A DNA stretch of 64,000 nt from contig NC_016461.1 of assembly GCF_000226115.1 (NCBI RefSeq), forward strand, positions 1,116,001-1,180,000, in the 5' to 3' direction. Source of the stretch: Thermothielavioides terrestris NRRL 8126. Taxonomy: Eukaryota > Ascomycota > Sordariomycetes > Sordariales > Chaetomiaceae. Positions 54,194-62,645 of the stretch are shown here, one piece after another. Under the pieces are notes generated by a model. The model was not told the DNA's origin. It saw only the letters and a program-made list of their open reading frames with translations, and ran no database searches. The first letter of the stretch is position 1; the number at the start of each line of letters is the position of its first letter. Made by a program: the position numbers and the translations under genes.

Positions 54194-56746
54194 ATGTCAA
54201 CCCTCCCCAATGGCGCCGCCACCGCCCGCTCGACGACCAAGATGCCTGCCCCGAGCAGCACTAACAGCAGCAGCGGCAACGGGCTGCCCTCTCGCCCTCC
54301 GCCCGCCGTGACCCCCTCCCCCAAGAAGGACGACGACAACAGCCCCTCTGCACCCCTCCACCGTGCCACCTCCCCCGCCGAGGTCCGCGCCGCCCTCTCC
54401 GCCCTGCACGCCCGCGAAGCCTCCCTCACCGCCCACCTCTCGACCCTCCTCACCGGCCACGCCAGCCTGACCCGCTCGCTCTCCCGCCTCGACAACCTGC
54501 GCGCGGGGCTCGGCGCCCAGGTCATCTCGGCGCGCAGCATCTCCAGCAACATGCTCGCGTCGGCCGCCGACACGGCCGCGCGCCTGTCGGGCCGCGTGCG
54601 CGCGCTCGACCTCGAGAAGCAGCGCGTCGAGGACACCCTGCGCGTCGTCGAGCAGGTCGCCGAGCTGAAGGCGTGCGTCGCCGGCGTCGTCGGCAGCATG
54701 GGCGCCCCGCAGGACTGGGAGGCCGCCGCCGGGTACATCAGCCGCGCCGCGAAGGTGCCCGATGACATCGTGCGCGGCGGCTTCGCGGCCGCCGTCGTGC
54801 CCACCGTCGAGGTGCCCGATCCGCCGTGGGTTACGCTGGAGCAGGCCAGAGAGAGCCTCTGTGCCTTGTTTATGAGGGAGTTCAAGAAGGCCGCGGCGGA
54901 GGGCGACGCCGCCAAGGTGACGAGGTTCTTCAAGCTGTTTCCGCTGATCGGGCGGGGCGATGTCGGGCTGGATGTTTATGGGCAATATGTGTGCCAGGGC
55001 GTGGCCGGCGAGGCGAGGGCGTCGCTAAAGGAGGGGTCGGCCGTTGCAGGTGGCAAAGGAAGGAAGGACGGGGTGTTCTATGCGAACGCCCTGACAAGAC
55101 TTTTTGATCACATCGCGCGCATCGTCGAGGCGCACGGCGGGCTCGTAGAACGACACTACGGCTCGGGCAAGATGGTCAAGGTCATCGAGAGACTGCAGAT
55201 GGAGGCCGACGTCCAGGGCGGCATTATTCTGGACTCGTGGAGCGACGACCGCGCAGTCGACCGGAGGCTCACCGACGTCAGGAGCTACCCTTTCTCGTTC
55301 CTGATGCAGAGCTTCTTGCCGCAGAACCGCGGTTTCGGAGGGACGCCGCGGGTGAACTCACCGGCTCTTGGCGGCCAAACTAACGATGCGCGCGACAGCG
55401 AAGACGAGGGCGTCAACATGAGGGAGGTGGACGCATTGCTCGTCGAGATCGCCGTGATGCTCGAGAAGTGGTCCGTGTACTGCCGCTTCCTCGCTGGGAA
55501 GTGTAGGGTGAGTTTGATTTTGCGGCAAGGCGGTTAGCCAACGATGGCTGATGAACTCTAGGATCCCGAATCACCCGACGACGCTCCGCTCACCCTTCCG
55601 GACGTCCTCATCAAGTCCAACCTGAGCCGGAAGGTGTTAGGGAAGCTCGTGGAGCCGTGCAACTCGCTGACCACCTTCTTCTTCCGACGGTCCGTCGAGA
55701 AGGCGTTTCAGCTGGACGAGTCACCCTCCGGGCTTTCGTTGAACATGAGCAAACCCATAGACAGCAACCCCCCATTCATCATTTCCGCAGTTGACGTGGT
55801 CATGTACATCGTCAACACCGTCATCCGAAGATCCATATCCACCTCTCAACGAGCCGTTATCGACTCCGTTATCGCCAGCATATCCAGCATCCTCGGGGCC
55901 GACTTTGTCGGCATGATCCAGCGCAAGATGCGCGACGACTCATACCCGCGAGCCGCCGTCCAGGGCAACCTTCCGCCCGAGGACAAGGTGGTCTCGTTTA
56001 TCGTCCTCATCAACAGCCTTGACATGGCCAACGAGTACCTTGCCCGCATCGTCTCCAGCTTCCTCAACCCGTCCCAAGAGCAGCACGCGAAGCCCCTGCA
56101 CGATGCCTTCCCCTTCAAAAACGAAGCCGCCGAGGTCGCCCTCCGCCTGAACAACCTCAACGCCTCATTCTCTGCCAAGACCACCGAGCTGATCAACGAA
56201 GGCGTCAGGGTGCTCTTCAGCCAGGTCATCAAGCCGCGGCTGCGGCCCGTGCTGACCGACACCTTCCGCGACGCCGACTACACGCTCAGCGAGGACGAGC
56301 TGGCCGACCTGGCGGCGCAGAACGGCCAGACCGAGGACGAGGTGCTCGACCAGGTGCCGCGCGTGTTCGAGCACGGCTGGGACGCCCTGATGCGGCCCGT
56401 CGCGCGCCTGCTGACGCCCCGCACCTACACCACGCTGCTGGACCTGACGGCCGACTACCTGGCGCGCGTGCTCGAGAAGCGCGTGTGGAGCTACGCCGGC
56501 GGCAGGACCAGCGCGTACGGCGCCATCCGCATGGAGCGGGACTTCAGCGGCATCGTCGGCGTCATTAGCAAGGGCAACTACGCCGTGCGCGAGCTATTTG
56601 GCCGCACGGCGCAGGTCCTGATGGTCGCCAACATGGAGGACGAGGAGTGGGAGGAGCTGGCCGCGGAAGGGGACGGCGGCGCGGGGATGCAGTGGGTGCT
56701 GACCGAAGAGGAGCGGAGGAGGGCCAGGAGCATCGTGAGGAGTTGA
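54194..56746 (+). CDS. COG4: Conserved oligomeric Golgi complex subunit 4
   Basis: Two exons: 54194-55507 and 55562-56746, joined in phase 0, encoding 832 aa. COG4 belongs to lobe A of the COG tether, which captures retrograde vesicles inside the Golgi and contacts the SNARE Sed5 and Sly1. Seen: a disordered Pro/Ser-rich start; N-terminal coiled coils with ISSNMLASAADTAARLSGRVRALDLEKQRV (cited in part: RVRALDLEKQRVEDTL); the COG4 signature ELKACVAGV...DWEAAAGYISRA; a central helical bundle around LERHYGSGKM-like VERHYGSGKMVKVIERLQ; and a C-terminal region ending in a GxMxWVLTxEER-type block. The ATG at 54194 is the first in frame; an upstream GTG cannot be excluded only in theory. The 54-nt intron has a CTGATG branch-like site. 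Confidence 0.92.
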
Positions 56747-57568
56747 TGAGCAGGATGCAGTTGGGCGGTGGTTCAAAGACATAGACATACCCCCGCCAGC
56801 GGTTCGCTGCGCATGCTACTAGGCTTGTAGATCTGCCTCGAGCTGGCTGCTTGGCCGTACGAAATCTGTTTGAATCCCGCGGCTAGATCAAGTTCTACGC
56901 GAATCGATAACCATTGCTGTTTGCCCACCTAATCGGTGTGTCCTAGCCCAGGCCGTGGCTATTGAAGGCTTGGATGTAGCGTTCAGAATTCTCTCCGACT
57001 AGATTAGTCTCAAAAGACGCTCGATGCAGATAGCAAAGTTTGTGGTGCTTCTGTCCCCGCGCGATGCCATGACGAAGGCTACATTTAGGAGGAAAGATCA
57101 CAAAGACGCCCCTTTTCACCCTTACCGCCATACAATGGGTCTTGAAAAGTAAACGGATTAGATTTCAGTAAAGGGGTAGCAAGTGCCGATTTACGGACAC
57201 TGACCACCACTTGTTTCCCTTGCCCCCTCTCCGACTGAAAGGCTCCCATAAGGTGAGTGGTCTTGACCCGTTCGTCGCGACCATAGTTGGATGGTCTGCA
57301 GGCGGGGACAATGAATAGCACATGGTCATTTAGCGTGAATCAGGCCAGATGAGCGGATGGCTTTGAAGGCTGCAGGTTGGGGGGTTGGTTGAACGGAGTG
57401 TTGTGGTAGGACTGGAGGAGGTTGCTAAGTAAGGGGAAGCGAGGCACTGGCAGGGAAGTGAATCTACTATTATCCTACGTCTGGACTTCTACGCGAGGAC
57501 ACTTTGGTATGGATAGCGACAAATGGGGCGAGATACGGGCCTACTGCAGTATGTTTAACCGGCTGCCG
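56747..57568. other. Intergenic, convergent
   Basis: An 822-bp space between COG4 (+) and the molybdopterin synthase gene (-). A plus-strand frame from 57422 overlaps the latter antisense and has no domain. Nothing is supported. Confidence 0.5.
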
Positions 57569-57862
57569 TCACCCCGAGCTAACCGGGGGGATGATCGCGA
57601 CCTCGTCGCCTTCCTGAATCACTATCTCTTCTGCCTCCTCGGCCGCGTCCTCGCCTGGCACATCCACATATGTCAAGTTTATCGTGACCAGGCTGTGGTC
57701 CAGCACGCTCGCCCGGAAGCCCTGGTAGCGCTCTTCGAGCGTCGCAAACAGCTTCCTCAGCGGCAGCGGCGCCGGCAGGGCCTCGACATTTTTGGACGTG
57801 TACGAGCCGGCGCTGGCAAAGTACAGAATGTTAAAATGACCCTTGGGCGGTTTCGTGGTCAT
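57569..57862 (-). CDS. cnxG: Molybdopterin synthase sulfur carrier subunit (MOCS2A/MoaD type)
   Basis: A single exon of 97 aa, normal for the family. The protein is a ubiquitin-like sulfur carrier that, as a C-terminal thiocarboxylate, gives sulfur to precursor Z within molybdopterin synthase; it is needed for nitrate reductase and other molybdoenzymes. Seen: FNILYFASAGSYTSKNVEAL at the beginning (beta-grasp strand 1 and loop), LPLRKLFATLEERYQGF, the LVTINLTYVD strand, the acidic region preceding EGDEVAIIPPVSSG, and a stop directly after the final Gly. The last two residues are Ser-Gly rather than the usual Gly-Gly (see findings). The large subunit MOCS2B is not in this window. The symbol follows Aspergillus cnxG. 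Confidence 0.9.
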   Translation of the reverse strand: MTTKPPKGHFNILYFASAGSYTSKNVEALPAPLPLRKLFATLEERYQGFRASVLDHSLVTINLTYVDVPGEDAAEEAEEIVIQEGDEVAIIPPVSSG

Positions 57863-58641
57863 GGTTCTAGCTTCTTTATCATGTTAGCTTCGGTATTCCG
57901 ATGGCGATGGCGGAGCAAACACGGGACGAAGATTAGGTGGTTGTCAGAGATCTTGGTGATTTTGAGAACACATCAATTGGGTTTCAGGTAATACATGCTG
58001 TTCAATGCATCATCCAACCGGAGAGATGGGGTTTCTGTGTCGGGTTCCTCAAATTAACTTACCGTTTGTGTGATGCTGGGTTGTTGCTGATGTTGGAAGT
58101 CCCTGGCCGCCCCTCAGAAACGAAGCTTAAACTTCGAGCAAGCGCGCCATCACGTGCGTCGCCTCTACAAAGTTGCTCCAGCCTTCTCACCCCGCGGAAC
58201 GGCTAGCCTGCAGACAGCCAGGCGCTCATCGGGTCCCATCGGCGAAGCGTGCGCAGGATGGGATACCTGCAGCTTCTTGCAGCTTTGCTGACCTTGGGTT
58301 GTGCTGAGGAGGGAAGGAAAATTGGAAAAGCTTTTTGCCCAAGCTGCTGGGAGAATTTATCTTCCATGTCGTTGGCCGAGGTGGATCCACTGCACAGTGC
58401 CAAGCAGTTCACCGGGCTCGCTCTTCTCGGTGCTTACCTCATACATTTGGCATGGAGCAGGGGACCAGCAGCTGCACTGGTGCATTCCTCCGGGCCCTGC
58501 GTCGCTCGATTCTCCAGGCCAATTTGACGGTCAGGTACCTACCTTACGGGTATCCGAGGCAAGTCAAACCAGTTAGATGCTCGTGAAAATAGTAGGGTAG
58601 GTTGTATCTGAAATTGGGTATCATTGCGATTTGTTCGTTGC
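57863..58641. other. Intergenic between two minus-strand genes
   Basis: A 779-bp space containing the MOCS2A promoter and the dynamitin 3' UTR. A CAGGTACCTACCTTACGGG motif is at 58532-58550. No gene is supported. Confidence 0.45.
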
Positions 58642-60049
58642 TCATGGAGACAACTTCGACATCTTGTCCTCGAGGTCCTTCACCCACCGCGACATCACAT
58701 CCATGTTTCTGACCATGGTCGCGTCTCCCTCCCTAACGGCGGCCTCCACCTTCTCTAGGCCCTCTCTCCACTGCTGAATTTCGGCAGCCATATCGGCCTG
58801 CTTCTTCTCGATGCGCTCCAAAGTCTGAGACGCCGTTGCGGCTTCGGCATGGATCATACGCAGCGATCGGAGACGGTCGAGCAGGGGCGGAAGGAGAGGG
58901 GCCAGATTCTCGATGGTCGGCAGCGTCCCGTAGAGCGCGTTGATCTTGGCTGTCTGTTCGGAGTCATCGATCGCAGTGGCCTCGGCCGTCGGCGCTGCTC
59001 CCGCCGAGGCAAGCGCCTCGTGCGCTGCCTTGGCGTTCCGGCGCGCCTTCTCGAGAGCCTCGGCCTCCTGGGTCAATGCCCGTACTCTCCTGCTGATGCT
59101 ATCCAATGACGGAACCGAGGCTTCGGACAGGGTCGAGATTTGCTTGTGGAGGTGCTCCAGGAGAGGGATGATGGCCCGCGGGAGTCCGTTTGAGTCGAAT
59201 TCGGGCATCGCTGCCGAGCCCACTCCCAGGGCCTTCTCGAGCACCACGAGGCGACGATCGAAATCCGCAGCCTTCGCCAAAGCATGGGTCTGCTCGTAGC
59301 TTGGTGCGTACGTTATTGTGTAGCTGACACCGTCCGTTGGGTCTCCCTCGACATTTTGCCCAACGGCTGCGGGCGGTGGTACTGTGGCAGGAAGATGGCG
59401 AGAGGTGAGACTGTCATCGAAGCGCGAAATCTCATCCAGGACCTTGCTGAGCGACTCGATATCGTCCTCCGTGACCCTTTCTTCCTTTGACTTCTCCGCC
59501 GCCGCCTTCTGTTTTCCATATTCGTCCTTGACCACCTCGATCTCCCGCCTCAGCCGAGCAATCTTTCGCGCAAGGTTCACTGCATCGTCCTCATCGCTCA
59601 AGTCGCCGAGCTCCTCGGTCCCATCCTCGAGGACGCGGTGTCGCCGGGTCGAAGTCTTGTACGACTTTCGTTTGCCGTCCAGGCGGTCCGAGAAGTCTAC
59701 ATCATTCGCATCGACCGCAGCCGGCATGAACTTCGACCGGGCTTCTCTTACTCGGAGGCGCGACCGCGAGATCCCAGCGGCGTGTTCCTCATCTTCGTCG
59801 TATTCGTTGTCCGAAGGTGATTGCACGGTGGTGGGCTTCAGTCCTGTCAGCCAAGTCTCACTTGGGCGTCAGAGGCACTTACCGGAACTGTCGAATGGTC
59901 GTCGGTGAGATCGGGGGTTTCGTAGATATCTGGCGCCGAGTCCTGCGCTCAGCAACACTGCGTTAGCGCAACGCCGCGTTGCTGCGTCTCCCGCTGCAGT
60001 GCGGACCCACCAGGTCTGGCAGGGCCGCGTATTTCCTATTTGAAGACAT
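58642..60049 (-). CDS. Dynactin subunit 2 (dynamitin, p50)
   Basis: Three exons: 60049-60011, 59942-59883 and 59835-58642, encoding 430 aa. Dynamitin links the dynactin shoulder to the Arp1 filament and is needed for dynein-driven nuclear and vesicle movement. Seen: MSSNRKYAALPDL then DSAPDIYETPDLTDD, the conserved N-terminal peptide that threads into the dynactin shoulder. A basic linker follows, then long coiled coils: ARKIARLRREIEVVKDEY (about 85-103), DFDRRLVVLEKALG (about 219-232), and the final LEKVEAAVREGDATMVRNMD...LEDKMSKL. The exon 3 acceptor is assigned to an AAG at 59836, because the stronger CAG at 59844 meets a stop at once. Two tiny N-terminal exons (39 and 60 nt) are typical. 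It is divergent from RTC4. Confidence 0.88.
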
Positions 60050-60195
60050 TGCGATGTTGTGTCGGCATTCTCATGCACGAAGCTTCAATCGGGTTGAAAG
60101 TGGCTGCAACGGTGGTCGGTGTCTGGCAATCGACCTGATTGTCAGGGGTAGTATCCGCAGATGCACGGGGCTATGGGGAGCGAGCACGGATAGCG

Positions 60196-60607
60196 CTGAT
60201 GGCTAAAGAGGTCCCGCCAAGACTAATTTCGGCCAATTGTCGGCAATGTTTTTACAGCGTCAGTACCCCGCCAAGACCGCCAAGGGGTTTGCACTATCGC
60301 CACGGGTTAGCCACGGGTTAGTTCGCCGGGGGTGCGGGGGGTGGCGCCAGCCCCCCGCTGGTTAGGGTGAGGGTTATGGTTAGGGTAAGGGTCAAGGTTA
60401 GGGTGAGGGTTAACTTCGTTTTCTTTTTTTTCGATTTAGTTGAGGTTTCGTAAAGTTGTTGCAACGAGTCTTTGCGATTGTTCGTTGTTGATGTTGCTCG
60501 AAGTCGTCGAGGCCCCGTCGCGGCCCCGCTCACCCCGTGGCGATTGTAAATACTTGTAAGCGGCAGTCTCCGAAATTAGTCTTGGCGGGACCTCTTTAGC
60601 CATAACC
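60196..60607. mobile_element. MITE-like element with terminal inverted repeats and telomere-like core
   Basis: A perfect 34-bp inverted repeat bounds the element: 60199-60232 (starts ATGGCTAAAGAGGTCCCGCC) and 60570-60603 (its exact complement). Just outside each end is the same 9-bp word CGGATAGCG, at 60187-60195 and 60608-60616, in direct orientation; this fits a target-site duplication. Inside, a further looser inverted match exists (ATCGCCACGGGTTAGCC near 60293-60309 versus the complement of GCTCACCCCGTGGCGAT near 60529-60545). The centre carries degenerate TTAGGG-like repeats. There is no transposase frame, so it would be non-autonomous. A 9-bp duplication fits some cut-and-paste families (for example Mutator-like); the superfamily is not established. 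Confidence 0.8.
60360..60412 (+). repeat. Interstitial telomere-like (TTAGGG-type) repeats
   Basis: A run of units GGTTAGGG, TGAGGG, TTATGG, TTAGGG, TAAGGG, TCAAGG, TTAGGG, TGAGGG. The unit matches the TTAGGG telomere repeat of filamentous ascomycetes with about half the copies mutated. It lies inside the MITE-like element. Confidence 0.85.
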
Positions 60608-61046
60608 CGGATAGCGTTACGGAGCAGCAACACTCGCAGCCCAGGTCGCGGGACCCACTTTTTAAGCATTCGAACATCCGTTTGTGGTGTAGTGAAGATA
60701 CCGTAATCGGTACGGAATACACAACATCGCGACTCATGAAGCATTGCGAATCCAGTGTTGATCTCGCACACTCTGCCGCATGCATCTGCAGTGCTTGAGG
60801 TCACCAGGCTCTGCCGCTTTTCTCAGATTTTGCCTCACAGGTGTTAGTTACATTGCTTGCGCTGCGGCTCCTTAAATTCCAGGTTATCCAGGTTCGATCC
60901 TGTTTTCTCATCTCGTCCACGCAAGCAGCTCCCTCAGAACACCACTGGAAGAATCATCCGTCTCGCTCCATTGGAACCCGGAATTGTGATTTATCCCAGC
61001 ACTTCCTGCTCTCTGGACCCAGTAACCATCCCTCTGATTTCCTCAG

Positions 61047-62645
61047 ATGTCTGGCCAGCGCTTTGTTGGTCTCAGCAAGAAGCAACCCGTTCCTCGGCTA
61101 TTAAGCGTTATCCGCAGAGACCCCGCCAGCAACAATATGAAGGACGTCGATGTCGATGCCCCTCCGCTGAGCAGTTCCGACCAGAGTGACGACGACGGCC
61201 TGCCGGTCAGGGGAGATATCCAGCCCAGTCGCTTCCTGAGGGGTGGGCGGCAACAGCCATCGCCACGCCAACAGACCAAGGCTACCGACTCGGGTAAAAG
61301 CCATACGGACTTAGCGACAAGCCGCAAGCGAACCCGCGCATCAACAGGGCCTCTTCCCGATCGACAGCTCGGTTCGAGCACTCAGGAACTAGGTCGCCGG
61401 TCTGACTCAGCAACGGCGCCCAACGAGTCAAGTCCGGCAACAAAGCAATCGAAAAGCAACACTCCAAGCGACGGGGAGCTAGGCAGTCAGTTTGACATAG
61501 ATCCGATCTTTCACACGCGAAAGAGACCGATCGTGAGACGTTATGGCGGCACGAAGGCCCTCAGCAGTGGGGTCAAGGAAAAGGCATTGCCGACCAAGAG
61601 GTTCAAGCGTCCGCCGAAGGCTGAATCACCAGAGCCACCAAGCCCGGAGAGGCGAAAGAAGTTCGAGATCCCGTCGTCTCCGTCGATGGCGGGAGAGGAT
61701 CCTGCCTCCCCAGCCCGCAAGTTGAACCTTCCAGACGACGACTTAGACTCACCAGCGGATGTATCCCCCGTGCGAAAGAAGCAATTCACGATGCCGGATG
61801 ATGACACTTCAACGCTCTTGCGAGATCTCGATGGTCCGGAGGGATCACAGCGACTCGCATTTTCCATTCCCGAAGAGCTGCCTGAACCATTCGTCAGGAC
61901 GTCAGAGGGCAACGGGAGCCTCACCGTTTCGCCGCCAGCCGGCGCTTCCAGCCCAATGAGCCCACTACGAAACACAACCTCGCCCCTCACGGATTTGGGA
62001 TCCCTGGACTCGACACCCGTTTGCCCGCTGTGCCGCAAAGTAGTCGACCAGGCACACTTGGACGACTTCAAAGAGCGACATCCCCGGTTGACAGTCGCCA
62101 ACATGCGAAAATTCTGCCAGGACCACAAGCGGCGGTCAGCTCGGGAGACGTGGATCCAGAAGGGGTACCCGGACATCGATTGGCGACGTCTCGACGAACG
62201 GATATCGCGGCACTACGGCTTCCTCCGCAAGATCCTCGAAGACGGCATGGACTCCCACTACGTCGACGTGTTCCAAGACACAGTTCGCGCGGGAAAGAAT
62301 CGGACGCTCTTCCGGTCGGACGCGAACCTCACGCCCGGATACTACGGCATCCGCGGCCTGAGAGCGATGTCGGAGAACTTGATTCAGGAGTTCTCGTCGA
62401 TACTGCGGAAGCGAGCCCTACAGGACAGGCTAGTGTCGGCCCGGGGCTACACGGTATATTTGCAGTCGGTGCTGGTACCGGAGCTGGCGGTGCGGCTGAT
62501 CATGGAGGATATGAGTGTGGGCGAGGAGGAGGCGAGGCGGATTCTGGAGGAAAGTAGTGATGTTGGGGAGTTGTTGAACGATGAGATTGCTGATGTCGTT
62601 TTGGAGGATGATGATGTCGTTGATCCGCTTAGCCAGGCACATTGA
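61047..62645 (+). CDS. RTC4: RTC4-like domain protein (restriction of telomere capping 4)
   Basis: A single exon of 532 aa. Yeast Rtc4 was found in a screen for suppressors of the cdc13-1 telomere-capping defect; its biochemical role is unknown, and it is nuclear and cytoplasmic. Seen: MSGQRFVGLSKKQPVPRLLS; a long charged Ser/Pro-rich disordered region (residues about 30-320) with repeated KKFEIPSSP/KKQFTMPDDD-like motifs; then the RTC4-like domain (about 325-510). The domain opens with PVCPLCRKVVD, and continues with FCQDHKRRSARETW, KGYPDIDWRRLDERISRH, and YGIRGLRAMSENLI. The first cysteine pair and the His/Cys in FCQDHK may bind zinc, which is an inference. An acidic tail closes the protein. 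The ATG at 61047 is the first in frame after a pyrimidine-rich leader. Confidence 0.88.
   Translation: MSGQRFVGLSKKQPVPRLLSVIRRDPASNNMKDVDVDAPPLSSSDQSDDDGLPVRGDIQPSRFLRGGRQQPSPRQQTKATDSGKSHTDLATSRKRTRASTGPLPDRQLGSSTQELGRRSDSATAPNESSPATKQSKSNTPSDGELGSQFDIDPIFHTRKRPIVRRYGGTKALSSGVKEKALPTKRFKRPPKAESPEPPSPERRKKFEIPSSPSMAGEDPASPARKLNLPDDDLDSPADVSPVRKKQFTMPDDDTSTLLRDLDGPEGSQRLAFSIPEELPEPFVRTSEGNGSLTVSPPAGASSPMSPLRNTTSPLTDLGSLDSTPVCPLCRKVVDQAHLDDFKERHPRLTVANMRKFCQDHKRRSARETWIQKGYPDIDWRRLDERISRHYGFLRKILEDGMDSHYVDVFQDTVRAGKNRTLFRSDANLTPGYYGIRGLRAMSENLIQEFSSILRKRALQDRLVSARGYTVYLQSVLVPELAVRLIMEDMSVGEEEARRILEESSDVGELLNDEIADVVLEDDDVVDPLSQAH

Larger units (their letters stand above)
60050..61046. promoter_or_regulatory. 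Divergent intergenic region, dynamitin/RTC4, occupied by a MITE
   Basis: A 997-bp head-to-head space. Its centre is the 412-bp inverted-repeat element with telomere-like sequence (listed separately), which therefore sits within a shared promoter region. A GGTTCGATCC word at 60891-60900 resembles a tRNA B box, but no cloverleaf can be drawn around it. Confidence 0.5.

Noticed and set aside
57422..57991. Plus-strand frame of 189 codons
   Set aside because: Fully overlaps the molybdopterin synthase small-subunit gene antisense and lacks any domain.
60318..60533. Minus-strand frame with a Leu-Thr repeat
   Set aside because: The Leu-Thr run is the translation of telomere-like repeats inside the MITE.
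60885..60905. GGTTCGATCC, resembling a tRNA B box
   Set aside because: No acceptor-stem pairing, A box or anticodon arm can be placed within 100 bp; it lies in the RTC4 leader.
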